From contig NZ_LT629772.1 in NCBI RefSeq assembly GCF_900105385.1, positions 4,898,001 through 4,962,000 of the forward strand: a stretch of 64,000 nucleotides of DNA, given 5' to 3'. The first letter of the stretch is position 1. Each line of letters opens with the position of its first letter. Under the pieces are notes generated by a model. That model ran no database searches. It was not told where the DNA came from and was given only the letters and a program-made list of their open reading frames with translations. The translations under genes were made by a program, and so were the position numbers. This stretch comes from Microlunatus soli (GTDB lineage: Bacteria; Actinomycetota; Actinomycetes; Propionibacteriales; Propionibacteriaceae). This document shows, piece by piece, positions 16,963 through 25,484 of the stretch.

Positions 16963-17930
16963 TGAGATCGACGCTCGAGATGCCCACTCGGTCCGGGCCC
17001 GCGTCGCCGGTGTCGACGCCCGGCCCGGTGCGGCCCGCCCCGGTGCGTCGTCGCCGTCGTCTGCATCGGCTGGTCCCGTACGGCTACCTGTCGCCGACAG
17101 CGTTGTTGATCATCGTACTGATGGTGATCCCGATCGTGATGGTGATCGGCTACTCCTTCGCCGACAACGTGATCGTCGAGCCCAACCCGGTGTTCGCCGG
17201 GCTGGCCAACTACGTCAAGGTGCTGACCGACCCGAACTTCCTGGCCGCGCTCCGGCACACGGTCGCGTTCATCATGATCAGTACAGCGGCCCACCTGTTT
17301 CTCGGGCTGACCTTCGCCAGGATGTTGAACTCGCCGCTGCTGGGTGGTCTGGCGAAGGCGATCTTCCGGCTGGTCTACATCCTGCCGTGGCTGTTCACGA
17401 TCGCCGTGGTGGCGGTGATCTGGCGGCTGTTGCTGGACCCGTACGGTGTGGTCAACTACGTGCTGCAGACGATCGGCATTCTGCAGCACGGGGTGGACTG
17501 GCTGGCCGATCCGTCGCTCGCCCTGTGGGCGGTGACGTTCGTCAACATCTGGTCCGGCTATCCGTTCTTCATGATCAGCCTGCTGGCCGGGCTGCAGGGC
17601 ATCTCGCCGGAGCTCTACGAGGCCGCCGCCGTCGACGGTGCCGGTGGGGTCAGCCAGTTCTTCCACGTCACGATCCCGCAGCTGAAGCCGATTCTGCTGA
17701 GCATGACGGTGCTCGACCTGATCTGGACCTCCCAGCAGTTCGCCCTGATCTGGATGACCACCGGCGGCGGGCCACTGAATGTCACCGAGATGCTCAGCAC
17801 CTACACCTACAAGCAGGCCTTCAGCAGCTACGAGTTCGCCACCGCGTCGGCCAGTGCGGTGATCGTCCTCGGGTTGAGTCTGATCCTCGCGCTGTGCTAC
17901 GTCCGTTCGCAACGGGAGGTGACACGATGA
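16962..17930 (+). CDS. Sugar ABC transporter permease (MalF/UgpA type)
   Basis: A 322-residue inner-membrane permease with a basic, proline-rich N-terminal tail (1-~45) and six spans. The EAA loop is ELYEAAAVDGAGGVSQFFHVTIP near residues 218-240. The start ATG shares one base with the SBP stop (TGATG). The next permease starts inside the 3' end of this gene (ATGA overlap), so translation is coupled. It forms a heterodimeric channel with the following gene product. Confidence 0.94.
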   Translation: MRSTLEMPTRSGPASPVSTPGPVRPAPVRRRRRLHRLVPYGYLSPTALLIIVLMVIPIVMVIGYSFADNVIVEPNPVFAGLANYVKVLTDPNFLAALRHTVAFIMISTAAHLFLGLTFARMLNSPLLGGLAKAIFRLVYILPWLFTIAVVAVIWRLLLDPYGVVNYVLQTIGILQHGVDWLADPSLALWAVTFVNIWSGYPFFMISLLAGLQGISPELYEAAAVDGAGGVSQFFHVTIPQLKPILLSMTVLDLIWTSQQFALIWMTTGGGPLNVTEMLSTYTYKQAFSSYEFATASASAVIVLGLSLILALCYVRSQREVTR

Positions 17931-18769
17931 GGACATCACCCGCGCGCGTGCTGCTGATGAGGATCGGCCTGATCGCCGGTCTGCTGCTCGGCGCCGCCTT
18001 CGCCGCGCTGCCGGTGGTCTGGATGCTGTCCACCTCGTTCAAGACCAACGGTGAGGTGTTCGCGCTGCCCCCGAGGTTGATCACCAGGCATTTCTCCTTC
18101 GACGCCTACGCTGCGATCCTGGGCAACCCGTCCCAGCTGCGGTTCTTCGCCAACAGCTACATCGTCGCCGGCTGTGTGACGGTGCTGACGCTGCTGGTGG
18201 CGGTCCTCGCCGGATACGGCTTCAGCCGACACGAGTTCCGTTTCAAATCCAGCATCAACGTGATCATCATCGCGGTCCAGGCGGTGCCGCCGATGACTCT
18301 GGTGATCCCGTACTTCGGGTTGGTGGTCGCCCTCGGGCTGTACAACACCTATCCCGGCCTGATCCTGACCCACATGGTGTTCACGCTGCCTTACGCCATC
18401 ATCATGATCACCGCCTACTTCAACCGGTTGCCGCGGGAGCTGGACGAGTCGGTGAAGGTCGACGGCGGTGGCGGCTGGGGAGCGCTCTGGCGGGTGCTGG
18501 TGCCGATCTCGGTGCCCGGCCTGATCGCCGTCGGCGTCTACACCTTCATGATCAGCTGGAACGAGTACCTGTTCGCACTGACCCTGACCCGGACCGACGA
18601 CATGCGCACCGTGCCGATCGGTATCCAGCTGCTGATGGGGCAGCACTCCTATGAATGGAACCAGATGATGGCGATGAGCATCCTCGGTTCCGTCCCGGTG
18701 CTGATCGTTTTCCTGATCTTCCAACGTCGCTTCATCGGCGGGCTGACTGCAGGAGCGGTCAAGGCCTGA
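17927..18769 (+). CDS. Sugar ABC transporter permease (MalG/UgpE type)
   Basis: A 280-residue six-span permease. Its start is ATG 17927, overlapping the upstream stop by four bases, with GGGAGG 7 bases before. The MalG signature is ELDESVKVDGGGGWGALWRV, and the N-terminal MLSTSFKTNGEVF segment is typical. A much longer open frame extends upstream through the previous gene but has no content. Partner of the 16962 permease. The needed ATPase must come from elsewhere. Confidence 0.94.
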   Translation: MRTSPARVLLMRIGLIAGLLLGAAFAALPVVWMLSTSFKTNGEVFALPPRLITRHFSFDAYAAILGNPSQLRFFANSYIVAGCVTVLTLLVAVLAGYGFSRHEFRFKSSINVIIIAVQAVPPMTLVIPYFGLVVALGLYNTYPGLILTHMVFTLPYAIIMITAYFNRLPRELDESVKVDGGGGWGALWRVLVPISVPGLIAVGVYTFMISWNEYLFALTLTRTDDMRTVPIGIQLLMGQHSYEWNQMMAMSILGSVPVLIVFLIFQRRFIGGLTAGAVKA

Positions 18770-18797
18770 GCCGGCGCACCGACTGCAACCCGACAGA

Positions 18798-18848
18798 CCA
18801 AGATCAATTCGACCCCAAGATCAATCCGACCCCAAGATCAATTCGACC
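18798..18848 (+). repeat. Three tandem 17-bp repeats before the aldolase gene
   Basis: Three head-to-tail copies of CCAAGATCAATTCGACC (18798-18814, 18815-18831, 18832-18848); the middle copy differs by one base (T to C). They fill the space between the permease and aldolase genes and end where the AAGGAG ribosome site begins. Possible roles are an operator array, a translational control element or a recent slippage expansion. Confidence 0.9.
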
Positions 18849-18865
18849 AAGGAGAAAGACGTCCC

Positions 18866-19726
18866 ATGCTCACCACCGGTAAGGCCATTCTCGATGTCGC
18901 CAACGAGCACAACTTCGCCGTCCCGGCCTTCAACATCAGTGACTACGCCATGTTCAACGGCATCGTCGACGTGAGCGAGGAGCTGGACGCCCCACTGATC
19001 GTGGCGATCCATCCCAGCGAGGTCGCTCACATCGGCCCGGACGTGAATGCCGCCATCGCCCAGCGCGCCCATCGGTCGTCGGTCCCGATCGCAGTGCACT
19101 GGGACCACGGGGCGAGCTATGCCGAGATCATCACCGCGATCAAGACCGGCTTCACCTCGGTGATGATCGACGGGTCGATGCTGCCTTTCGAGGACAACAT
19201 CGCCGTATCGTCGAAGGTGGTCGAGGCAGCGCACGCGGTCGGCGTCTCGGTCGAGGCCGAGCTCGGAACGATCGGACAGACCGATACCCAGGCCGAGGCC
19301 GGCACGTCGTCGATCATCTACACCGATCCGACCGACGCGGTCGACTTCGTCAAGCGGTCCGGAGTGGACAGTCTGGCGGTGGCGATCGGGACCTACCACG
19401 GCATCTACCCCTCGACCCTGAAGCCGGAACTCAAGCTGGACCTGCTGCGTGAGATCAAGGAACGGGTCGAGCTGCCGCTGGTGCTGCACGGCGGGTCGAA
19501 CAATCCCGACGACGAGATCGGTCAGGCCGTCAAGCTCGGCATCAACAAGATCAACATCTCCAGCGACATCAAGGTCGCCTACCACGATGCGTTGCGCGAG
19601 GTGCTGAAGGATCCGGCGCTGCGCGAACCGAACGTCATCCAACCGGCTGCGGTGCAGGCGATGAAGGTGGTCGCCGCCCAGAAGATCTCCCTCTTCGACG
19701 CAGCCGGACGCGGTGCGCTCTACTGA
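18866..19726 (+). CDS. Class II ketose-bisphosphate aldolase (FbaA/GatY/KbaY family)
   Basis: A 286-residue zinc-dependent aldolase that splits a ketose 1,6-bisphosphate (fructose or tagatose type) into triose phosphates. Key residues seen: D80 and H81 in HWDHG, H178 in GTYHG, H208 in VLHGGSN, and the phosphate-binding NISSDIK. Length is standard. AAGGAG lies 11 bases before the ATG. The stop overlaps the kinase start (TGATG), so the two enzymes are translationally coupled. Beside a sugar importer and a kinase this points to a ketose-phosphate catabolic route; fructose versus tagatose or another stereoisomer cannot be told. Confidence 0.93.
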   Translation: MLTTGKAILDVANEHNFAVPAFNISDYAMFNGIVDVSEELDAPLIVAIHPSEVAHIGPDVNAAIAQRAHRSSVPIAVHWDHGASYAEIITAIKTGFTSVMIDGSMLPFEDNIAVSSKVVEAAHAVGVSVEAELGTIGQTDTQAEAGTSSIIYTDPTDAVDFVKRSGVDSLAVAIGTYHGIYPSTLKPELKLDLLREIKERVELPLVLHGGSNNPDDEIGQAVKLGINKINISSDIKVAYHDALREVLKDPALREPNVIQPAAVQAMKVVAAQKISLFDAAGRGALY

Positions 19727-20937
19727 TGCGCTCCGACGTCGTACTCGGTCTCGGCGGCGGCATCGACTACGAGCTGACGCTGTCCGCGCCGGTCCTGGAC
19801 GCGCTGGTCGAGGAGTACCGGATCGGTGCCGACGAACTCGATCGGCGCGCGGAGATCCGCACCGAACGTGATCTGGTGATCTCGATCCTGGATCACCTCA
19901 GGCACGGTGAAGGTGGCGAGCACTTCGTCGTCGACCCCGAGGTGATCACCACCTTCGCCGCGCGGATGCCGCGCAGGATCACGCTCGGTGGTTCGTCGGT
20001 CCGGGCGGGGTTGGTGTTGAGCAGATCGGGGATCGACCCGACCCTGCATTTGGTCACCGTCAATGATCATCTTCGGCGGCTGCTGCCGGCGAACTGTCAC
20101 TACGTCTGCAGCGGGACCGAGGACAGCAGCTACCCGCACCTGATCGCGCAATACGAACGCGGCCTCCGGGTCCGGGTCGGAGAGCGGGAACTCACGGCGG
20201 CCCGGGCCAACCGGTTGATCTACGTCAACGACCCGCCCAACGAGGAGATGGTGCTGCGCGACGACCTCGGTGATCTGCTGTCCCGAGCACGGGTCTTCAT
20301 GTTCGCCGGACTGAACGGGATCCGGCGCAGCGACCTGCTGCAGGACCGGCTCGCCACCCTGCGCCGGGCGCTGTCCCGGCTGCCGCCGGAGGCACTGGTC
20401 TACTACGAGGACGCCGGCTTCCACGTCGAGGAGTTCAAGCCGATCGTGCAGCGCGCCCTGCTCGACCGGATCGACGTGTTCGGGCTCAACGAGGACGAGC
20501 TGCAGAGCTATCTCGGTCGACGGGTCGACCTGCTGTCGGCCGATCACATGCTGACCGCCCTGCGTCAGGTGCGGACCATCGTGCCGGCCAGGACCCTCGT
20601 CGTGCACACCGCCCACTGGGCCGCGGCGGTCGGGGAGCGGGCCGCTGACTGGCGAGCCGCACTCGACGCCGGTGTCACCCATGCCGGCGCCCGGTACGCC
20701 TACGGCGACGACTGCACCGACGACCAGCTCGACCGGGTCCGCCGGGGCCTGCGGCAGCCGCAGGCGGTCACGTTCGCCGAGGGCCTGGAGCGTCGGTGGG
20801 GTCCGGGACTGGTGTGCCGGCCCGCCGCTCGACTGGACGTCGAGCATCCGACGACGATCGGGCTCGGCGACACCTTCGTCGGCGGATTCCTGTCCGCCGT
20901 CGTGCCGGTGGGCGCCGATGTGGGTGGTGGTCTCTAG
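19726..20937 (+). CDS. ADP-dependent phosphofructokinase/glucokinase-family sugar kinase
   Basis: A 403-residue protein of the ribokinase superfamily. The C-terminal anion-hole/catalytic motif is TIGLGDTFVGGF at about residues 377-388, with the catalytic Asp in GLGD. FGLNEDEL near residue 258-265 is the nucleotide-site NxxE motif. The overall length, about 100 residues longer than PfkB, and the segment layout fit the ADP-dependent PFK/GK family (known mainly from archaea and some bacteria). I read family membership from motifs; ADP versus ATP use is inference. The gene is coupled to the aldolase upstream (TGATG). Together they would phosphorylate a ketose phosphate and cleave it. Confidence 0.75.
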   Translation: MRSDVVLGLGGGIDYELTLSAPVLDALVEEYRIGADELDRRAEIRTERDLVISILDHLRHGEGGEHFVVDPEVITTFAARMPRRITLGGSSVRAGLVLSRSGIDPTLHLVTVNDHLRRLLPANCHYVCSGTEDSSYPHLIAQYERGLRVRVGERELTAARANRLIYVNDPPNEEMVLRDDLGDLLSRARVFMFAGLNGIRRSDLLQDRLATLRRALSRLPPEALVYYEDAGFHVEEFKPIVQRALLDRIDVFGLNEDELQSYLGRRVDLLSADHMLTALRQVRTIVPARTLVVHTAHWAAAVGERAADWRAALDAGVTHAGARYAYGDDCTDDQLDRVRRGLRQPQAVTFAEGLERRWGPGLVCRPAARLDVEHPTTIGLGDTFVGGFLSAVVPVGADVGGGL

Positions 20938-20995
20938 TCTGGTGGTCGGTCCGATGACCGACCGCAGATCTACTGGGTGCCGTGAGGGGTGGGCG

Positions 20996-23900
20996 ATGAT
21001 CGACCTGTCCGACGACGCCATCGGCAACCTGGTCGGTTGGAACACCCTCTACCGCGGTGTGGAGTATGCGGCGTCCGGGCGCGTCGAGCGGGTCAACTGG
21101 TCGCAGGGGCAGAGTGTGCTGGACGGTGTGGTCTCCGGTTCCCGACCTCAGCCCTATCGGGTGAACATCCTGTTCAACGGCGGTCGGACCTCCCGGCCGA
21201 CGGTCGGGGTCTGTTCGTGCCCGATGCACATCAACTGCAAACACGTCGCCGCCACCCTGATCGGCGCTCGGCAGCCGTCCGAAGACGACGCCGGGTCGAC
21301 GTCGTGGCGTCGGATGCTGGAGCCGTTGGTCCGGCACAACACTGCGCCGGTCACGGCGGTGGCACTGCAACTCGACCTGCGCTCGTCCTCACCCGAGCCA
21401 CTGCGGGCCCGGCCGGTGGTCAAGGGCAAGAGCGGACGGTGGATCCGCGGCGACGTCGGCTGGCAGCTGTTCGGCACATCCTCGCCGGCCGGAGACTTCG
21501 ACCCCGGGCACCACCAGCTGCTGGCCGCGATCCGAGGGCTCGGCCGCGATCAATGGTCCCATCAGCAGAACTGGAAGCGGCTCGACGACGTCTCCAGTTC
21601 GGCACTGTGGGCCCTGCTCGGCGACGTCCGGCGCTCCGGACTGACCCTGATCGGTGACGACAGCGGAGCCCCGGTGCTGATCGACGACGAGCCGGTCCGG
21701 GTCTGGCTCGAGGCCCACCGTGACGACGACGGACTCACGTTGGCGCCGGTCTTCGAACAACAGGGGGAGACCTTCGATCCGACCAAGACCACCGTGGTCG
21801 GCGTACCGCAGCAGCTGTTGGCCCGCCGCGACGACGACGGCGGACTCCGGTTCGCGATGCTGGAGCAGCCACTCGATCCGGCGATCAGCCGGCTGCTGAT
21901 CAGCGGTCAGTCGCTGGTGGTGCCCGGGGAGGACGAGCAGAAGTTCCTGGACGACTACTTCCCGCGTCTTCGGACCACCATCGCGGTCCGCTCCAGTGAC
22001 CACAGTTTCGTACCACCTGCCCGCCGCGAGCCGGTGCTGGCGCTGGAGCTCAGGCCTCGGTCGGATCACCAGATGGAGTTGCGCTGGGACTGGTGGTATC
22101 GACGGGGTGAGGACGATCCGGGTGAACGGTTCTCGCTGGTCGTCGGCGCTGGATCGCAGAATCGTGATCTGCCCGCCGAGCAGGAGATCCTGACCCGGCT
22201 GGACCTCAAACGCTTCGACGTGCTGTTGGACAGCTCGGTCTCGCGTTCGCTGCTGGCCCGCAACAAGCTCGGCACCGAGGACATGATCCACTTCGTTTCC
22301 GAGGTGCTGCCGCAGTTGGACGGGCAGGCTGGCTTGATGATCATCTTCGAGGGTCAGCTGCCGGAATACTCCGAAGCCTCCCGGCCGCCGATGATCAAGG
22401 TCAAGACCGAGCACATCCGTGGCGAACGGGATTGGTTCGAGCTGTCGGTGACCGTCGAGGTCGACGGTGAACGGGTGGAGTTCGCCACCCTGTTCAAGGC
22501 GCTGGCCAAGGGCGAACCCATGTTGGTGCTGCCCAGCGGCACCTACTTCCGGTTGAACCGCCCGGAGTTCCGGCAGCTGGCCGATCTGATCGCCGAGGCC
22601 AGGGCGATCGGCGAACCGACGGCCGACGGTGTGACGGTCAGCCGCTTCCAGGTCGACTGGTGGGAAGAGATCGAGAAGCTCGGCGTCGATCTGGAGCAGG
22701 CGGCCGAGTGGCGGTCGGCGATCAGCGGATTGCGCAGCGCCGGTGAGGTGGAGCGGATCGAACCACCCGCCGGGTTCACCGCGACCCTGCGCGACTACCA
22801 GCGCGACGGCCTGGACTGGCTGGCCTATCTTCATGATCACGGGCTGGGCGGGGTGCTCGCCGACGACATGGGACTGGGCAAGACGTTGCAGACCCTGGCC
22901 CTGATCTGTCACGCCCGGGAGCGGGGGACCGGCGGATCCGAGCCCTACCTCGTGGTCGCGCCGACCAGCGTGGTCGGCAACTGGGCTGCCGAAGCCTCCC
23001 GGTTCGCTCCCGACCTGAAGGTGGTCGCGATCACCGAGACCGAAGGCAAGTCCGGCGTCGCGCTCCCCGATGCCGTGGCCGGCGCCGATCTGGTGCTCAC
23101 CTCGTACACGCTGTTGCGGATCGACTTCGACAACTATGCCGCGCTGCGCTGGGCCGGGATGATGTTGGACGAGGCGCAGTTCGTGAAGAACCATCAGTCC
23201 CGGGCCTACCAGTGCGTCCGGATGATCGACGCGCCGTTCAAGGTGGCGATCACCGGGACGCCGATGGAGAACAACCTGATGGAGCTCTGGTCGATGTTCT
23301 CCATCACCGCGCCGGGTCTGTTCCCCGGCCCGACAGCGTTCCGGGACGACTACGCCAAGCCGATCGAACGCAACCATGATCAAACTCTGCTGGACCGGCT
23401 GCGTAGCCGGGTGCGCCCGTTCATGCTGCGGCGGACCAAGGAACAAGTGGCAGCGGAACTGCCGCCGCGGCAGGAACAGGTGATCGCCCTGGATCTGCTG
23501 CCCAAACATCGCAAGGTCTACCAGACCCATCTGCACCGCGAACGGCAGAAGATCCTCGGCCTGCTCGATGATCTTGATGCCAACCGTTTCGAGGTGTTCC
23601 GCTCACTGACCCTGCTGCGGCAACTCAGCCTGGACGCCTCACTGCACGACGACCAGTACGCCGACGTGCCGTCCACGAAGCTCGAGGCGCTGGCGGATCT
23701 GGTCACCGAGATCCTCGCCGAGGAACACCGGTTGTTGATCTTCAGTCAGTTCACCGGATTCCTCACCAAGGTCGCCGAGCAACTCACCGCCGCAGGCATC
23801 GACTACGCCTACCTGGACGGGCGGACCAAGAACCGGCCCGAAGTGATCGACACCTTCAAACGCGGTGCGGTGCCGATCTTCCTGATCAGCCTGAAGGCCG

Positions 23901-24175
23901 GCGGCTTCGGTCTCAACCTGACCGAGGCCGACTACTGCATCCTGCTCGACCCCTGGTGGAACCCGGCCTCCGAGCAGCAGGCCATCGACCGGATCCACCG
24001 GATCGGGCAGACCCGCAATGTCATGGTCTACCGGCTCGTCGCCAAGGACACCATCGAGGAGAAGGTGATGGCGTTGAAGGCCGACAAGGCCAAACTCTTC
24101 GCCAGCGTGATGGACGGCGCTGCCGCGTCCGGCTCGCGGCTTTCCGCGGCCGAGATCCGGTCCCTGATCGCCTGA
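20996..24175 (+). CDS. SWIM zinc-finger / SNF2-type helicase
   Basis: A 1059-residue protein. The N-terminal SWIM motif is CxCxnCxH (C73, C75, C81, H83). The SNF2 ATPase core follows: DDMGLGKT (Walker A, about residue 622), LDEAQ (motif II, about 724), ITGTPMENN (motif III) and RIHRIGQTRNVMVYRL (motif VI, about 1000). SNF2 proteins use ATP to translocate on DNA or remodel protein-DNA complexes. ATG 20996 has an AGGGG upstream; an open frame to 20672 overlaps the kinase gene and is noncoding. It stands alone; its cellular job in actinobacteria is not defined. A nested inverted repeat at its stop may terminate it. Confidence 0.93.
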   Translation: MIDLSDDAIGNLVGWNTLYRGVEYAASGRVERVNWSQGQSVLDGVVSGSRPQPYRVNILFNGGRTSRPTVGVCSCPMHINCKHVAATLIGARQPSEDDAGSTSWRRMLEPLVRHNTAPVTAVALQLDLRSSSPEPLRARPVVKGKSGRWIRGDVGWQLFGTSSPAGDFDPGHHQLLAAIRGLGRDQWSHQQNWKRLDDVSSSALWALLGDVRRSGLTLIGDDSGAPVLIDDEPVRVWLEAHRDDDGLTLAPVFEQQGETFDPTKTTVVGVPQQLLARRDDDGGLRFAMLEQPLDPAISRLLISGQSLVVPGEDEQKFLDDYFPRLRTTIAVRSSDHSFVPPARREPVLALELRPRSDHQMELRWDWWYRRGEDDPGERFSLVVGAGSQNRDLPAEQEILTRLDLKRFDVLLDSSVSRSLLARNKLGTEDMIHFVSEVLPQLDGQAGLMIIFEGQLPEYSEASRPPMIKVKTEHIRGERDWFELSVTVEVDGERVEFATLFKALAKGEPMLVLPSGTYFRLNRPEFRQLADLIAEARAIGEPTADGVTVSRFQVDWWEEIEKLGVDLEQAAEWRSAISGLRSAGEVERIEPPAGFTATLRDYQRDGLDWLAYLHDHGLGGVLADDMGLGKTLQTLALICHARERGTGGSEPYLVVAPTSVVGNWAAEASRFAPDLKVVAITETEGKSGVALPDAVAGADLVLTSYTLLRIDFDNYAALRWAGMMLDEAQFVKNHQSRAYQCVRMIDAPFKVAITGTPMENNLMELWSMFSITAPGLFPGPTAFRDDYAKPIERNHDQTLLDRLRSRVRPFMLRRTKEQVAAELPPRQEQVIALDLLPKHRKVYQTHLHRERQKILGLLDDLDANRFEVFRSLTLLRQLSLDASLHDDQYADVPSTKLEALADLVTEILAEEHRLLIFSQFTGFLTKVAEQLTAAGIDYAYLDGRTKNRPEVIDTFKRGAVPIFLISLKAGGFGLNLTEADYCILLDPWWNPASEQQAIDRIHRIGQTRNVMVYRLVAKDTIEEKVMALKADKAKLFASVMDGAAASGSRLSAAEIRSLIA

Positions 24176-24216
24176 CCCGAGGAAGGTCACGCGGCCGGGG
24201 CGATCGCCGCGGGTCA
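24173..24216. terminator. Nested inverted repeats at a convergent gene junction
   Basis: TGACCCG (24173-24179) pairs with CGGGTCA (24210-24216), and GCGGC (24191-24195) with GCCGC (24206-24210) inside. The outer arms contain the stop codons of both convergent genes. No U-run. Could serve as a bidirectional terminator. Confidence 0.4.
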
Positions 24217-24936
24217 ATCGGCATCCTCGACACTGTTGACGATCCGCGCGAGGTCACCGGGGTCCGGGGACTGTCGGAGGCCGACTTCTCCGACGGCGAT
24301 CAACATCGTGACGCCGCCCTCGGAATCGGACCATCCGAGAATGGCGATCACCGCCGCCTCTCCGTCGCAGGGATCGTCCGACGGTGCGAGGTCGATGCGC
24401 GCGGAAAGCGCCGCGGTGCCGCCCTTGGCGTCGTCCTGACCGATCTTCAGCTGGTGTGAACGGTCGGAGTAGAACTCGTCGGCCGAGTGCTGCACCTCGG
24501 CCCGTACCGTCTTCCGCGCGTTCTTGGCGTGCCGCTTCTGCGTGAGCACAACCATGCCGAGCGACTCGCTCGGGTTGGACGTGCAGAACCCCTGGGCATA
24601 CGTCGGCCTCGGGACCGTCGTGTTACCGCGCTGCACGGTGCGGATCTTCCAGTCTGGTGGAACGTAGTAGCGCAGGTGCCCGTACGTCACCGGTTGCCAG
24701 TCCGAGGGCACCTCGGAGGATGACGAACTCGGCCGTGGTGGCTTCGTCGACGGTGTCGCCGGGTGACTTGTCACCGAGGTGGGCTCGGGGGTCGACGTCG
24801 ATTGCACGTCCGACGTCGACTGCGCGTCCGGTGTCCCGCACGCTCCGAACAGGGCCAGGGCGGCGATCATTCCCGCGACAACGGCGGGACCGCGCGGCCG
24901 AGTCCTGCCGACCCGCGGCCGATGGGTAGTCCTCAC
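24214..24936 (-). CDS. Hypothetical lipoprotein
   Basis: A 240-residue secreted lipoprotein. A basic N-terminus and hydrophobic core end in lipobox FGAC at about residue 33, followed by a Ser/Thr/Pro linker (about 35-75) and a compact domain starting WQPVTYGHLRYYVPPDW. No family recognised. The domain is devoid of catalytic-looking motifs and has several tryptophans. It is convergent with the helicase gene, with a nested inverted repeat at the junction. Function unknown. Confidence 0.75.
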   Translation of the reverse strand: MRTTHRPRVGRTRPRGPAVVAGMIAALALFGACGTPDAQSTSDVQSTSTPEPTSVTSHPATPSTKPPRPSSSSSEVPSDWQPVTYGHLRYYVPPDWKIRTVQRGNTTVPRPTYAQGFCTSNPSESLGMVVLTQKRHAKNARKTVRAEVQHSADEFYSDRSHQLKIGQDDAKGGTAALSARIDLAPSDDPCDGEAAVIAILGWSDSEGGVTMLIAVGEVGLRQSPDPGDLARIVNSVEDAD

Positions 24937-25036
24937 CCGACGTCTCCTTCGGTGATCGTGCTGTCCTGTGACGGCGCATCACGGTAGCGACCCGGAAGGG
25001 GATCTGGCGGGAACTTCGATCAAGCTCGAATAAGGT

Positions 25037-25055
25037 CCCTGAGGTTGTCGAAGGG
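25037..25055. repeat. Short dispersed repeat-like element (TGTCGAAGG type)
   Basis: CCCTGAGGTTGTCGAAGGG lies in the gap between a lipoprotein and a VOC gene. Its TGTCGAAGG core recurs at 42372-42400. It resembles the small REP-like elements of the form TGAGCCTGTCGAAGGG that are common in many genomes (from memory). Confidence 0.45.
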
Positions 25056-25072
25056 CAGTGGGGCTGTGGGGG

Positions 25073-25423
25073 CTAGAACTGGACCAGGCAGAACGGGTGG
25101 CCGATGGGGTCGGCCAGAACGGTGAAGTTGTCACCACCGCCGTCCAGTCGGGTGGCGCCCAGCTGGACGGCCCGCAGCGTCGCCTCGGCAAGATCATCGA
25201 CTCTCGCGTCCAGATGCAGGAACTGCGGGCGTTCGCCGGTCGGCCAGGTCGGTGGTCGGTAGTTGTCGACCTGCCGGAAGCACAGGCCGGGCCGATCGGC
25301 GGAATCGCCGATCACGATCGGGGAGTCCTGCACTCTGATCATGCCGAGCAGATCTTGGTAGAAGGTCGCCAGCGACTCCGGGTCGGGGCAGTCGATGACG
25401 ATGCCGTGCAGTCGTCCGATCAT
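25073..25423 (-). CDS. VOC-family protein (glyoxalase fold)
   Basis: A 116-residue protein opening MIGRLHGIVIDCPDPESLATFYQDLLG, the canonical VOC start, and ending ADPIGHPFCLVQF. I chose ATG 25423 because it matches the family start; an extension to 25507 adds no recognisable content. The C-terminal half is short, giving one compact module likely to dimerise. Ligand unknown. The SDR gene lies 61 bases upstream on the same strand. Confidence 0.85.
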   Translation of the reverse strand: MIGRLHGIVIDCPDPESLATFYQDLLGMIRVQDSPIVIGDSADRPGLCFRQVDNYRPPTWPTGERPQFLHLDARVDDLAEATLRAVQLGATRLDGGGDNFTVLADPIGHPFCLVQF

Positions 25424-25484
25424 GGATCGAACCCTAGCCGGACGCCCTGACAAGCGCCGGGAGCGAGTTCCTCGAAGTGCTCGA

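Noticed and set aside
16907-17926. N-terminal extension of the second permease through the first permease gene
   Set aside because: The MalG-type protein begins cleanly at ATG 17927 with a ribosome site and ATGA overlap.
21389-23536. 715-codon open frame on the minus strand
   Set aside because: It mirrors the helicase gene in a high-GC genome. It has no recognisable domain and its codon pattern is that of the opposite strand.
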